A stretch of 64,000 bases of DNA, taken from contig CP146203.1 of the NCBI GenBank assembly GCA_039995105.1, forward strand, positions 2,790,001 through 2,854,000, given 5' to 3'. The stretch's first letter is position 1; each line of letters begins with the position of its first letter. The notes below the pieces were generated by a model. It ran no database searches. It saw only the letters and a program-made list of their open reading frames with translations, and had not been told where the DNA came from. A program made the translations under genes and the position numbers. The stretch is from Jonesiaceae bacterium BS-20 (GTDB taxonomy: Bacteria > Actinomycetota > Actinomycetes > Actinomycetales > Cellulomonadaceae). Below are positions 34,252-45,482 of this stretch, piece after piece.

Positions 34252-35124
34252 TTAGTTGCTACGCAGACTCGCCAAAATTGGCTCTAATCCATCGTCGCCA
34301 ATGCCGTAAGTAACCTCATTTGCGGCGGCCACAACTGCGGCATCGGAGTTGCCCATGGCAACCCCGCGGTGCGCCCACGCGAGCATTTCAATGTCGTTCT
34401 CGGCGTCGCCCACGGCCACCGTTTCCTGCTTCAAAACGCCGAGCTTCTTGCGCAGGCGTTCGAGTGCATACGCCTTGGTCATACCCTCAGGGGCCAGGTC
34501 CATCCAGTGCACGTCAGCAACCGAATAGTAGGTGTCCCGCAGACCCAATTTTGCTACGGCCGCGCTAAACTCTTTGGCTGCGTGATCGGCTCGCGCCACC
34601 ACGACCCGGGTCGTTTGCATTTGCTGCAGCTCCGCGAGCGAGTGGACCGTGTGCTCACCGGACAGTTTGGAGTTCCCAAAGTCCTCGTTGATGTAATAAC
34701 CTCGGCCAATGTTTTCCAACCCAATTACCGCGTCGGGCATGTACTGGGCAAGCGCCGTGACCGCATCTCTCGCGGAAAAAAGGACCGAATGCTCAATCTG
34801 ATACCCGCCGGGCAGCTGCTGATCAAGTTGGATGGTAACGGATCCGTTTGACCCAACCGCCCAGCCCTGACTGATTTTTAGTTCTTCTAGGACTGGCAGC
34901 AAGGCCACCAGTGGCCGCCCCGTGCTCAGCACAACGTGGTGGCCATCGCGGGAGAGCTGGGTGATGTGCTCCCGGACCGCTTCTGAAATGAATCCGTCCG
35001 CGGTCATGATGGTGCCGTCGATATCGAGGCCCACCAACTTGGTCGCGGTCCGCGCATTCGCAACGCTTAGCGCGGGCGCATCAAGCCTTGATTGGGAAAA
35101 GCCACTTGACGCCTGCAAATTCAC
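34252..35124 (-). CDS. HAD-superfamily Cof-type phosphatase
   Basis: The 290-residue protein has HAD motif [11 protein letters not shown] near residue 32, motif II STGRP, and motif [18 protein letters not shown] near residue 243. A type IIB cap domain lies between. These enzymes dephosphorylate sugar phosphates, flavin nucleotides or pyridoxal phosphate in the cytoplasm; the substrate here is unknown. It overlaps serS by 4 bp and is co-transcribed downstream of it. Confidence 0.9.
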   Translation of the reverse strand: MNLQASSGFSQSRLDAPALSVANARTATKLVGLDIDGTIMTADGFISEAVREHITQLSRDGHHVVLSTGRPLVALLPVLEELKISQGWAVGSNGSVTIQLDQQLPGGYQIEHSVLFSARDAVTALAQYMPDAVIGLENIGRGYYINEDFGNSKLSGEHTVHSLAELQQMQTTRVVVARADHAAKEFSAAVAKLGLRDTYYSVADVHWMDLAPEGMTKAYALERLRKKLGVLKQETVAVGDAENDIEMLAWAHRGVAMGNSDAAVVAAANEVTYGIGDDGLEPILASLRSN

Positions 35125-36401
35125 GCGATTGGTTCCAATACCTCAAGTCCGCCAAGGTAAGGCTGCAGCCCCTTTGGTACCCGAACCGAGCCATCGGCCT
35201 GCTGGTGGTTTTCAAGGATGGCCACAATCCACCGGGTGGTTGCGAGGGTTCCGTTTAGGGTCGCAACCGTGCGGGTCTCGTTCTTGCCATCGACCTGCAC
35301 CCGCTCGCGGACATTGAGGCGGCGCGCTTGGTAGGTGGTGCAGTTAGAAGTTGAGGTTAGCTCTAGGTAGCGCTCCTGCGTAGGCAGCCATGCTTCACAG
35401 TCGAACTTGCGCGCCGCGGAGCTACCGAGGTCACCCGCAGCGGTGTCGATAATACGGTACGGCAGCTCGCACAGCTGAAGCATTTTCTCTTCCAACCCAA
35501 GCAAGCGCTCGTGCTCGGCGGCGGCGTCTTCAATCTTGCAGTAGGAGAACATCTCGACCTTGTGGAACTGGTGCACCCGGATAATTCCGCGCACATCACG
35601 GCCGTGACTTCCGGCCTCACGGCGGTAGCAAGCGCTCCAACCTGCATAACGCTTGGGGCCGTTCTCCAGGTCGAGGATCTCATCGCTGTGGTAACCGGCT
35701 AAGGCAACCTCAGACGTGCCAACCAAGTACTGGTCATCGGCCTCGAGGTAGTAGATCTCGTCAGAGTGCTCACCCAAAAACCCGGTACCACGCATGATGT
35801 TTGGGTTCACTATAGTTGGGGTGATCATCGGTGTGAACCCCGCAACTAGCCCCTGATCCACGGCAGCATTGAGCAACGCCAGTTCAAGGCGCGCACCAAT
35901 GCCGGTCAAGAAGTAGAAACGGGAACCGGAAACCTTGGCGCCACGCTCGGTGTCGATCGCACCCAACTTCTCACCAATTGCCAGGTGATCAAGGGGCTCA
36001 AAGCCCTCCGCGGCGAAGTCGCGTGCCTGACCCTCGTGGCGCAAAACAATGTAGTCTTCCTCGCCGCCGGATGGGGCATCGGAAATAATGTTTGCAATCT
36101 TGTACATCAGGGTTTCGAGCGTGGCGGCGGCTTCATCAGCGTCCGCCTGCAGACGCTTCACATCGGCGGCGAGCGTCTTGGTTTGCTCGAGGAGCGCGGT
36201 CCGCTCATCCCCCTTGGCCTTGGCAACATCCTTACCAATAGACTTTTGCCGGGCTCGCAGGTTCTCAAACTCGAGCAGCGAGGCACGCCGCGCACTATCG
36301 GCCGCAATAATAGCGTCCACAATTGCTGGGTCTTCCCCACGGGCAATCTGGCTTTGACGGACAATTTCCGGGTTCTCTCGCACCACGCGTAGATCAATCA
36401 C
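35121..36401 (-). CDS. serS: Seryl-tRNA synthetase
   Basis: The 426-residue protein has the N-terminal antiparallel coiled-coil arm (about 25-105) that binds the long variable arm of tRNA-Ser. The class II catalytic core follows: motif 2 in [21 protein letters not shown], here [13 protein letters not shown], and motif 3 [19 protein letters not shown]. Length and order match bacterial SerRS. It is essential and is followed by the HAD gene with a 4-bp overlap. Divergent from the lipid kinase gene. Confidence 0.97.
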   Translation of the reverse strand: MIDLRVVRENPEIVRQSQIARGEDPAIVDAIIAADSARRASLLEFENLRARQKSIGKDVAKAKGDERTALLEQTKTLAADVKRLQADADEAAATLETLMYKIANIISDAPSGGEEDYIVLRHEGQARDFAAEGFEPLDHLAIGEKLGAIDTERGAKVSGSRFYFLTGIGARLELALLNAAVDQGLVAGFTPMITPTIVNPNIMRGTGFLGEHSDEIYYLEADDQYLVGTSEVALAGYHSDEILDLENGPKRYAGWSACYRREAGSHGRDVRGIIRVHQFHKVEMFSYCKIEDAAAEHERLLGLEEKMLQLCELPYRIIDTAAGDLGSSAARKFDCEAWLPTQERYLELTSTSNCTTYQARRLNVRERVQVDGKNETRTVATLNGTLATTRWIVAILENHQQADGSVRVPKGLQPYLGGLEVLEPIA

Positions 36402-36457
36402 ACCCTAAGGTTACCGAGTCCAAGCCACTTTTGGGTAAATGCCGTTACCGTTAGCGT

Positions 36458-37681
36458 ATGGGAATTGAGATTTGGGTCCTGATCGTATCGGTTGCTGTCC
36501 TGCTGTGCACGGTCGCGCTGGTGATACCGGTCGTGTGGGCGCTGCGCAATCTACAGCGTGAAACCGCGGCCCAAGAAGGCGCCACAGCAGGTGGGCCCGT
36601 TGAAGATACCGACGCCCCGGCGCCCCAGGTGCCGCTCATTGCGTTCATTGCCAATCCCAGCAAGCTCGGCGTGGCCACACTCAAACCTGCCCTGCTCACC
36701 CGCTGCCAAGCCGAGGGCCTAGCGGAACCGCTGTGGTTAGAAACCACCATCGAAGATCCCGGCACCGGCCAGGCCAAACAAGCCCTCGCATCGGGCGCGC
36801 AGTTAGTGGTTGCCCTCGGTGGGGACGGTACGGTCCGCGCGGTCGCCCGGGCCTTGGTTAACAGTGAGGTCCCAATGGGAATCTTGCCTATGGGAACCGG
36901 CAACCTGTTGGCGCGCAACCTAGACATTTCCATCAGCGACCGCGAAGAAGCATTCGAGGTTCTCCTGAACGGTGTAGACCGCCCAATCGATGTGGGCTGG
37001 CTCCAGGCCATTGAACCCGACGCGTCTGAGGTCGAGCGGTTGGAGAAGATTGTCCAAACCACCAAATACGCAAGTGTCCGCAACAAGGCCCTAGGCCGGT
37101 TAGAAATTTCCGAGCACGCCCCGGCTGACACCGAGCAGCACCTCTTCCTAGTCATCTCCGGGGTGGGGTTTGACGCCGCCATGATTGCGGAGGCGGATGC
37201 CGCGCTCAAGGCCAAGGTCGGTTGGATTGCGTACTTCTTAGCCGGTGCCCGCCACCTGCACGGACCGCGTATAGAAGCGCACATCACCCTTGATTCCTCC
37301 CGCCATTTCACCACCAAACTACGCACCCTTATGGTTGGCAACTGCGGCCGGCTTCCCGGGGGCATCACCCTGATTCCAGACGCGGTTATTGATGACGGCA
37401 TTCATGACATTGCCGCGATTGACACCCGCGGTGGCATAGCCGGCTGGGTCCAGCTCTTTGGCGAGGTCATGATGCAGGGCTTTGGCATGCATAATGACCT
37501 CACGGCAAAGGTTGGCCGCATTGACCACACCCAAGCCAAGACCACCACAATCACCATTACCGGCGGGGCCCAAGCACAGGTGGACGGCGATGTTATTGGG
37601 CGGGCCAAGAAGATCCAAACTTGGGTTGAGCCACTTGCGCTGATTGTGCGGGCCCCCATTCCGCGGCTAGATCTGAAATAG
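36458..37681 (+). CDS. Diacylglycerol kinase-family lipid kinase
   Basis: The 407-residue protein has an N-terminal membrane span (about 5-28), then the DAGK catalytic fold. Conserved pieces are IANPSKLG, the nucleotide motif VVALGGDGTVRAVAR, and MGILPMGTGNLLARNL. A C-terminal beta domain contains AQVDGDVIG. It probably phosphorylates diacylglycerol or a related lipid at the inner membrane face. Single gene, divergent from serS. Confidence 0.9.
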   Translation: MGIEIWVLIVSVAVLLCTVALVIPVVWALRNLQRETAAQEGATAGGPVEDTDAPAPQVPLIAFIANPSKLGVATLKPALLTRCQAEGLAEPLWLETTIEDPGTGQAKQALASGAQLVVALGGDGTVRAVARALVNSEVPMGILPMGTGNLLARNLDISISDREEAFEVLLNGVDRPIDVGWLQAIEPDASEVERLEKIVQTTKYASVRNKALGRLEISEHAPADTEQHLFLVISGVGFDAAMIAEADAALKAKVGWIAYFLAGARHLHGPRIEAHITLDSSRHFTTKLRTLMVGNCGRLPGGITLIPDAVIDDGIHDIAAIDTRGGIAGWVQLFGEVMMQGFGMHNDLTAKVGRIDHTQAKTTTITITGGAQAQVDGDVIGRAKKIQTWVEPLALIVRAPIPRLDLK

Positions 37682-37816
37682 GCACGGCTCTGAAATAGGC
37701 GCAAATCTAGCTCATCCGTGACCAAAGTTTGTCGCGCAGGGTAGTTCTTGCGGATTTCCTGTGCCGTGAGGCCCAAAAGCAGCAGGTCTCTCAAGACCAT
37801 CTACTAGGCTGGGAAC

Positions 37817-40222
37817 GTGCCAGCCCCAAACACCTCCACCGCCGTTTTCCCCGCAACCGCATCCATACGTAGGCCTTGGCGTAGCCTGCTCCGCCGTGCC
37901 GTGCTCATTCGGATGCTGGCGGTCTTGAGTGTCGTTGCCGTGGGCGGATTTTGGGCGGTTCCGGCATCCGCCTTGTCGCCGGCAACTATCGTTGCCACAG
38001 AGGGTGACACCACCCCCGATTTCGATCATCACGTGGTTGTCATTGGCACCGGCGGGCTGCGCTGGACCGACATGGATCAGGTTCCGGCCATAGCCAACTT
38101 CGCTTCCGTTTCCGCCGTGGGTTCGCTCGTGGTGCGCAATGTCCGCAGTTCCACCTGCCCCGCAGACGGCTGGCTCGCGTTTTCTGCTGGTCAACGTGCC
38201 GGCGATGCGCTTAACGGAGGCGGCGGGCCCTGCCGCTATCTGCAGGATCCAACCGTGTCTGACATTACGCTTGGGGCGGCTCAGGCAGACGCTCAGGTCC
38301 CCAATTGGTCCGACTATGAGGAGGCCGTGGCCTCCCAGAAGTACAACGCCACACTGGGTAATTTTGGCCAGGTGTTGGCTGATTCCGGGGTTTCTACCGC
38401 TGCGGTTGGTCCCGGGGCTGCTATTGCGCTTGCCGATGCCTCAGGTACGGTTCAGGGGAATTTCTACCCCCGTCCCGCTGCAGCTTTGGAATTCAATGCC
38501 CAAGTTCGTCAGGCCATCACCGGTCATACCGGGGACAAACGCCTGACGGTTATTGATCCGGGGTACTTGCGGATTGCGCCGTCTGCTGACCCAGCCGAAC
38601 CGGCCATCGCCGCGCGCCTATCCGAGATCGATAGCCGCGTCGAGGGCGCACTGCGTGCCATTTATGCTCAGGACCCCGGACTCACCCACACCACCATTGT
38701 GCTGGCGTCCCTGTCCGATCCGGTCGGTTCCCCACGGCTGTCAATCTTGGCGATGGCCGGCGATCAGGTCAGCGGAAACTTCTTGACCTCACCGTCGACT
38801 AAACAGTCCGGGTTCAACCAGGCGACCGACCTACCCACCACCGTGTTTTCGCTCCTTGGCATTTCCGACTTGGCTAACCGTTCGATCTTTGTTGGGTCGG
38901 TTATTACCCCGCAGTACGTAGCCATGTCAGCCGCTGAGCGCATTGCTACCCTCGTCGATTTCGAGGACCACACGTTAGCAACACGGCCCCTAGTCGAACG
39001 ATTTTTCCTGTTGTACTCTGCGGTCAATATCTTGTTGTTCTTGGCCGTTGCGTACATCTTCTCGGGTCGGTTCTTGCGCCGCATTACGCGGGCCGGTACC
39101 TGGATTGCCAAGAACTCTCGGGCACTCATCACGGCCTGCCAAATTGCCGGAATTGCAATCGCTTCTATGCCCGTTGCGTCTCTCTTGGCTAACACCGTGC
39201 CATGGTGGCGCGCTGGGGCCCCAACAATGACGCTCATTGGCCTTTCCGTAGCGATCATCGCGGCAATCACCACGCTCGCGCTGCTACCAGTGTGGCGCGG
39301 GTGGCGGTTTGGCCCCATCGCAGTAGTAGCCGGCATAACCGCGATTGTCTTGGCAATCGACATTGCAACCGGTGCCCGCATGCAACTGAGTGCCCTCATG
39401 GGTGTGCAGCCCATGGTCGGCGGCCGATTCTACGGGTTCAATAACCAAGCCTTCGCCCTATTCGCCACGGCCTCGGTTCTGCTCGCAGGGGCCGTAGCTA
39501 ACGGCCTTGTCTCACGCGGAAAACGCAAGACCGCCGCCCTAGCCGTGGCAGTCATCGGAAGTCTTGCAACACTCTTAAATGGGTTGCCCACCATGGGGGC
39601 AGACTTCGGTGGACCACCCGCACTCGTCCCAGCGTTTGCGCTGCTCACCCTGTGGGCTGCGGGTATCAAACTCAACATCAAGAGGGTCTTGCTCGTGTTA
39701 GGATCGGGAGTGGTTGTAGTTTCCTCCTTTGCCGTAATCGATTGGCTGCGACCCGCGGACAAGCGAACCCACCTGGGTCGTTTTGTTGACACCGTCTTGG
39801 ACGGTGGGCTCTTCGAAGTTGTGGGCCGTAAGATCGGCGCAAACCTCAGCACATTCACCAACCCCTTGACACTCGTAGCCATCACCGCGATCCTGCTCTT
39901 GGTGATCGTGATGGGCCGCCCAGTGCGCCTAGCGGCCAAGCAACCAAACACGCTTGCGCCCTACCACTGGCTCACCAACGGTGTTCCACTCAAACAGATT
40001 GCGACAGACACCCCCATGTTCCTGCCGACCACCTACGCCGTATACGTCGCGCTGCTCATTGGCACCTTGGTCAATGACTCGGGGGTAGTTATTGCCGCGG
40101 TGGGACTTGGACTCCTCGTGCCACTGCTGATCGCAACGTATGCTCGGTGGATCTTGGGTATTACCCGGCACATCCCTGATGCCTCTGAACCAACAACCAC
40201 TTCAACTCCAGAACTCGCTTAG
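37817..40222 (+). CDS. Large actinobacterial membrane protein with alkaline phosphatase-like ectodomain
   Basis: The 801-residue protein has an N-terminal span (about 30-52), an extracellular domain (about 60-380), and around ten more spans to the C-terminus. The ectodomain begins HVVVIGTGGLRWTDM and has CPADGWLAFSAGQRAG and LASLSDPVG, arranged like alkaline-phosphatase-fold proteins but without clear metal ligands; the early Cys pair (CPADG, GGPCRY) may form a disulfide. Homologues are widespread in actinomycetes and uncharacterised. I read its start as the GTG at 37817. It precedes a 640-residue hypothetical by 9 bp, suggesting an operon. Confidence 0.75.
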   Translation: MPAPNTSTAVFPATASIRRPWRSLLRRAVLIRMLAVLSVVAVGGFWAVPASALSPATIVATEGDTTPDFDHHVVVIGTGGLRWTDMDQVPAIANFASVSAVGSLVVRNVRSSTCPADGWLAFSAGQRAGDALNGGGGPCRYLQDPTVSDITLGAAQADAQVPNWSDYEEAVASQKYNATLGNFGQVLADSGVSTAAVGPGAAIALADASGTVQGNFYPRPAAALEFNAQVRQAITGHTGDKRLTVIDPGYLRIAPSADPAEPAIAARLSEIDSRVEGALRAIYAQDPGLTHTTIVLASLSDPVGSPRLSILAMAGDQVSGNFLTSPSTKQSGFNQATDLPTTVFSLLGISDLANRSIFVGSVITPQYVAMSAAERIATLVDFEDHTLATRPLVERFFLLYSAVNILLFLAVAYIFSGRFLRRITRAGTWIAKNSRALITACQIAGIAIASMPVASLLANTVPWWRAGAPTMTLIGLSVAIIAAITTLALLPVWRGWRFGPIAVVAGITAIVLAIDIATGARMQLSALMGVQPMVGGRFYGFNNQAFALFATASVLLAGAVANGLVSRGKRKTAALAVAVIGSLATLLNGLPTMGADFGGPPALVPAFALLTLWAAGIKLNIKRVLLVLGSGVVVVSSFAVIDWLRPADKRTHLGRFVDTVLDGGLFEVVGRKIGANLSTFTNPLTLVAITAILLLVIVMGRPVRLAAKQPNTLAPYHWLTNGVPLKQIATDTPMFLPTTYAVYVALLIGTLVNDSGVVIAAVGLGLLVPLLIATYARWILGITRHIPDASEPTTTSTPELA

Positions 40223-40231
40223 GTACCAACT

Positions 40232-42154
40232 ATGGATTCTCCTTTTGACTCAGACGAACTGCGTGAACTCATGGCGCAGTACGGCGCCGTTCATAAACCC
40301 GGCATGACGGATAAGCTCCTCAAAGATATGGCTCCGCTATTTACGGCACAAGGCATAGATTTGGATAACCTGGGACCGGAGGTCGGGATTGAAGAACTTA
40401 ATCAGGTACTTGCGCAGGCCACTGAACAGTACAACTTTAGTTTGTTCAACCCCGAAACCCAGCACAGAGAACTCGCCTTACGGGTACTACGTAGTTACAG
40501 CATTCTGTTGGCTAACTCCGATGCAGATCAGGCTCAGCAACTTTTTAGTTCCATTAGACCCGAGGAAACTGGGACCACTCCCGCGGCTTCACATGTCATA
40601 GGGGTTGCTTTGGGGTTGGTGGACAGCTGGTTCACCGATCCCACCCAGCAAAAACATTTGGCCCGAACCAAACTTTCCCGCACAGCGGGACGCCCCGCTC
40701 TTGCCACCGGGGGAGATATTCTTGCCCTTGCCCGCAAAGGTAGAGCCTACGATTCACTGCAAAGTCTAACTGTGAATCACGGTGGTTTACTGGTTTGTGC
40801 CGGTGCCATGCTCGTGGTGGCCGCCGCAGTGCAGATGACGGCCAAGCATGCCGGGATCACGGTTCAAGATGCTGCCACGCAGTTGCTGACTGCAACAGAC
40901 ATGCCGCTGTCACAAATGCAGCAGGCACAACAGGAACAACGCCACCATGATGATGGCTCTTCCTTCCGGAAAAGTTCTGGGGGGTCGCTGACTCACGAGG
41001 ATCACCGGTGGACGGCCAAGTTTAAGGCCTGGTTAACGCGGCAACCAGAGATCTCGGCGCCGTCTGTAGCTGAGGAAGTTGCCATGTTTGAGTTTGGACT
41101 GGGGCTAGTCCGGGGCGCTAATCTGGACCCGCACAACATCCTACACATGCTCAAAGTGGTCGCTATTTATCACACCGTTGAACCAGAAGCATCCCGGGGC
41201 CCCTTGTTTGCTACGTTGCAGGACTATGCCGAGTTCCGCGCGGACACCGCCACCTCAAAAAAGGACACCAAGAACTGGTTAGTATTTTTTGAGGTGGTTG
41301 ATGAAGAGCTTGGAGCGCTGGTAGAAGAGCTAGGGCTCCTTCCAGACCTAGACATTGGCCTTGACCTCTCGGGAGAGTTGCTAGAGATCTTACAAGCGGC
41401 AGCCGAAGTTCCCGACTCCCAGGTTGTCCCCGCACTGCGACAAACCCGTGCCATCTCAGCAATCAATGTGCTGCTGGATTGGATTGGCCCACACAAGCCG
41501 GTCACGCAAACCGGTGCGCTACGCCGCGCTGAGATTTCGACTATCGCCGCCATGCTTGGTATCTCAGCGGTCGGAGTAGCCAAAGCCCCCACCTTTGATC
41601 CGGAGCATTGGCGCGCGGAACAGCAAGGAACGCGCCCTCGCCACGTAACTTCCATGTGGGATTTAGGGGAAGTAGCGATCTGGTGGGAAGCCCTTTTGGT
41701 AAGTGAAATCATCGAAGTAACTACGACAAAGGTGACACCTGGACCTCAGGCCGATCAGTGGCGCACCAATCCGGAGCGCCCGTACCTTGAAGTCTTTTTG
41801 GCCATGATTCTGGCCCAAGAGCTGATAGAACTTGTAGATCCGGTTGATCTGGAAGAGGCATTTGAAACCGGGACGCTGCCCTTTGGCTTTGAAGCACTGA
41901 CAGTGATTACTACACATCTGCAGCAGTGTTTACAAAGCGCCAAGGAAGTGACCGTGGAAGTGCCCACCACCGGTCGTTTTAATCCCGCAGCAACTATGGT
42001 TGCTGAGGTGCTCAGCCGGCTTCATCTTCTGGGCCTGGTCCAATTCGACTCACAAACCTTCATCCTCCAAGTCCCCCTTGAATTACGTGGAGCCGTGGGC
42101 GCCGGGCTCTTCATGTTTGGACAGTCTTGGGCAAAGCAAATAAATCTTGGCTAG
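40232..42154 (+). CDS. Uncharacterised 640-residue protein, pRiA4b ORF-3-associated-like C-terminus
   Basis: A soluble protein without signal peptide or spans beyond a doubtful hydrophobic stretch near residue 190 (LLVCAGAMLVVAAAV). An internal low-complexity patch rich in Gln and His (about 225-245) divides it. Near residues 408-440 the segment INVLLDWIGPHKPVTQTGALRR resembles a repeat found in actinobacterial proteins linked to the pRiA4b ORF-3 family. A related pattern is present in the protein at 52401-53186. It directly follows the 801-residue membrane protein. No function can be assigned. Confidence 0.7.
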   Translation: MDSPFDSDELRELMAQYGAVHKPGMTDKLLKDMAPLFTAQGIDLDNLGPEVGIEELNQVLAQATEQYNFSLFNPETQHRELALRVLRSYSILLANSDADQAQQLFSSIRPEETGTTPAASHVIGVALGLVDSWFTDPTQQKHLARTKLSRTAGRPALATGGDILALARKGRAYDSLQSLTVNHGGLLVCAGAMLVVAAAVQMTAKHAGITVQDAATQLLTATDMPLSQMQQAQQEQRHHDDGSSFRKSSGGSLTHEDHRWTAKFKAWLTRQPEISAPSVAEEVAMFEFGLGLVRGANLDPHNILHMLKVVAIYHTVEPEASRGPLFATLQDYAEFRADTATSKKDTKNWLVFFEVVDEELGALVEELGLLPDLDIGLDLSGELLEILQAAAEVPDSQVVPALRQTRAISAINVLLDWIGPHKPVTQTGALRRAEISTIAAMLGISAVGVAKAPTFDPEHWRAEQQGTRPRHVTSMWDLGEVAIWWEALLVSEIIEVTTTKVTPGPQADQWRTNPERPYLEVFLAMILAQELIELVDPVDLEEAFETGTLPFGFEALTVITTHLQQCLQSAKEVTVEVPTTGRFNPAATMVAEVLSRLHLLGLVQFDSQTFILQVPLELRGAVGAGLFMFGQSWAKQINLG

Positions 42155-43108
<954 letters not shown>

Positions 43109-43122
43109 GCCCTTACCGCCGG

Positions 43123-43153
43123 TACGAGCGGGTCACCGGGTGACCCGCTCGTA
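43123..43153. terminator. Bidirectional terminator, overlaps GT4 3' end
   Basis: TACGAGCGGGTCACC and GGTGACCCGCTCGTA form a perfect 15-bp stem around one base. It spans the stop codon of the minus-strand glycosyltransferase (43133) and serves the convergent hydrolase gene. Confidence 0.75.
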
Positions 43154-44347
43154 AACCGCAAGCAGTTCCGCACCGTGATCCCCGTGCGCTAGGGGCCGAT
43201 CATCGGCGCATACGGCCGCACTCATTTCTGACACCTTGGAATCGCTGCCTGCCAGCCGGGCCAACACCGCCCCCAGATCCTGGGGACTTGGCGAGTCAGC
43301 AACCAAGAAGCCACCGGTTGGTAACCCCTCGGTCAGGTCCGGGTCGCTGACCACAATTGGCAGCCCCGTTGCCAGGGCCTCAAGGATCACCATCGGTTGG
43401 TTATCAAAGTCGTATGAAGAGGATACAAACACGTGGTGGTCAGCCATGGCGTCGAGTACCTCATGCTGGGGCACGCTCCCGCGCAGGTGCACGCGGTGTC
43501 CCACACCCAAGCGTGAGATTAGCGCGCGCACCTTACCCATGGCAAGGCCGTCTCCGTACATGCTTGCGTGGACCGATTCCCCGGCCGCGGCTACGGCCCG
43601 GACAAAGGCATCGGGACGCTTTTCCGGCGAGACCCGGCCGCACCACATCACCTGGAGCGGCTCCCCCGCCGTGTGCTTACGCACGTGGGGCTCGCCCACG
43701 TACTGCAAAACCGAGTCTTCCAGCCCATTGGACAAGACAGCAACCGGTGCGGTCACGCCCTGCCGCACCAGCTTTTGTGCAAAGTGAGCAGACGGCACAA
43801 TGACCTCATCAGCAGCGTTGGCCTGGTTGATCATGAGCCGCCACATCCTCCGGGCCACGGCCGTATGCATGTAGGGCGCGGAAAGGTCTGTGGGAATAGC
43901 GACGTGGGGCAGGTGGCGCTTGTGGAGCCCCGCAAGCAAGATGGTGGTCAGTTGCGGCACCGGCAACACCTTGGCCGTGTACACGTCGACGCGTCCGTGC
44001 ATGGTCTGGACCAGTGGGATGTCCAAAGCATGGGCAGCCTTGATCCCGGCCAGCGCCGCAAACATTTCCGAGTGCACGTGCACCACATCCACCCTGTCCT
44101 TGGCTAACCGCGTGGTCAGGGCATCAATCGCCGCTTGGGGTGACCAGGTGAATGGAAAACCATCGGGTTTAAACACGGAAGAAGTGGGGAGTCCTACCAC
44201 GTCCGGATCCTGCAACGGTTCATGCAGGGGGCAATAAACTGTGGTTTGATGACCTAGTTGTTTGAGACGTTCCTTTGCGGCTTTGATTGCTGTTTGTACT
44301 CCACCGAGTGTAGGCAGGTAATAATCGGTGACCATCGCAATGTGCAT
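43133..44347 (-). CDS. GT4 glycosyltransferase, mannosyltransferase-like
   Basis: The 404-residue protein starts MHIAMVTDYYLPTLGGVQ at ATG 44347; the longer upstream frame has no homology. It has the GT-B fold of family 4: DVVHVHSEMFAALAG and the C-terminal donor site VMWCGRVSPEKRPDAFVRAV, plus DNQPMVILEALATGLPIVVSDPD, in short form the ExxAxGxPIV motif. Related actinobacterial enzymes build phosphatidylinositol mannosides or teichuronic-type glycans. The exact product is not determined. Confidence 0.88.
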   Translation of the reverse strand: MHIAMVTDYYLPTLGGVQTAIKAAKERLKQLGHQTTVYCPLHEPLQDPDVVGLPTSSVFKPDGFPFTWSPQAAIDALTTRLAKDRVDVVHVHSEMFAALAGIKAAHALDIPLVQTMHGRVDVYTAKVLPVPQLTTILLAGLHKRHLPHVAIPTDLSAPYMHTAVARRMWRLMINQANAADEVIVPSAHFAQKLVRQGVTAPVAVLSNGLEDSVLQYVGEPHVRKHTAGEPLQVMWCGRVSPEKRPDAFVRAVAAAGESVHASMYGDGLAMGKVRALISRLGVGHRVHLRGSVPQHEVLDAMADHHVFVSSSYDFDNQPMVILEALATGLPIVVSDPDLTEGLPTGGFLVADSPSPQDLGAVLARLAGSDSKVSEMSAAVCADDRPLAHGDHGAELLAVYERVTR

Positions 44348-44417
44348 GGGTTCACTATAGGAGTTAGCACAGGAGCATGATTGATTTATCCAGACCCAGC
44401 GGGGGTTACCGCTACCC

Positions 44418-45482
44418 ATGAAGCTACGTAATACTCCCGGAATGCCCCTTGCCCCGCGGGTCCTGATCACCGGCGCCACCGGCTTTTTGGGTGGCTATGC
44501 GGTGCGTGAATTCTTGAACGCCGGGTTCCAGGTGCTTGCGCACGGTCGCAATCTCGATGCCTTAGAGCGGTTGGCCCTCTTGGGTGCGACTCCCGTTGCG
44601 GGCGATTTGGCGCAGCTGGCAACGACTCAGTTAGCACTGCCGGGCCGTCCCATTCACGCGGTCGTTCACGTGGCGGCGCTTTCCACCCCGTGGGGCCCGT
44701 GGCGGGACTTCGAAGCCGCGAACGTGACCGGAACCGAAAACGTTGTTCAGTTCATGGAGCGCAACGCCGTGCCGCGGCTGGTGTACGTGTCCTCCCCCAG
44801 TGTCTACGCCCGTAGAGGCGATCACCTGGGCATTACCGAAGCTGATTTTGATCCCGGTAACCGGCTGAATAACTACATTCGCTCCAAGATTGCCGCCGAG
44901 TCCTTCCTGACCCACGCGCACGCCCAGGGTCGGATTGCCGAGCTCATCATGCTCCGTCCGCGCGGGCTCATTGGCGCCGGCGACACATCGGTTGCGCCAA
45001 GGCTGCTTTCCGCGTACCAGAAGATTGGCGTGCCCCTGTTTGGTGGCGGCAAGAACCTGGTGGACCTGACCGCGGTTGAGAACGTGGCGTATGCGCTGCG
45101 CCTGAGCGTGCAGGCCGCGCACGCGGAAGGCCAGGTCTACAACATCTCCAACGGTGACCCGCGGCCCATCAAGGACCTCCTAGAAATCTTGTTCCAGCAG
45201 TTAGACCTGCCGCCCAAATACCGCGCCGCCAGCCCCACCGTGTTCTACGGTTTGGGTGCGGTCTTAGAGGGCATCTGCAAGCTCCTGCCAAAACAGCCCG
45301 AGCCTCCCCTGACCAGATACACGGTCACCACGATCGCCTACGCCCAAACCCTCGATATCACGGCCGCGCAAGCCGATCTTGGCTACCGCCCGTTGGTGAC
45401 CGTCGAGGAAGCACTCGCGGCTTTTGCCGCGCAGTACCGAACGGCACAAAATACTGACGAGCCCGGAGGCATCCATGGCTAA
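44418..45482 (+). CDS. NAD(P)-dependent reductase, OleD/3beta-HSD-like
   Basis: The 354-residue extended SDR has the cofactor loop ITGATGFLGGYA, catalytic Ser in YVSSPSVYARRGD, and YxxxK as YIRSK. The LRPRGLIGAGD segment is typical of the 3beta-HSD/OleD clade. It is the first of four overlapping genes (8-bp overlap with the next). In ole pathways OleD reduces a 2-alkyl-3-ketoacyl product to the hydroxy acid, so it would act after the condensing enzyme at 47602. Start may also be the internal ATG at 44442. Confidence 0.85.
   Translation: MKLRNTPGMPLAPRVLITGATGFLGGYAVREFLNAGFQVLAHGRNLDALERLALLGATPVAGDLAQLATTQLALPGRPIHAVVHVAALSTPWGPWRDFEAANVTGTENVVQFMERNAVPRLVYVSSPSVYARRGDHLGITEADFDPGNRLNNYIRSKIAAESFLTHAHAQGRIAELIMLRPRGLIGAGDTSVAPRLLSAYQKIGVPLFGGGKNLVDLTAVENVAYALRLSVQAAHAEGQVYNISNGDPRPIKDLLEILFQQLDLPPKYRAASPTVFYGLGAVLEGICKLLPKQPEPPLTRYTVTTIAYAQTLDITAAQADLGYRPLVTVEEALAAFAAQYRTAQNTDEPGGIHG

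Noticed and set aside
36451-37401. 316-codon minus-strand frame over the lipid kinase gene
   Set aside because: Shadow of the plus-strand DAGK-family gene, whose motifs are clear; the minus product is Ser/Arg-rich without homology.
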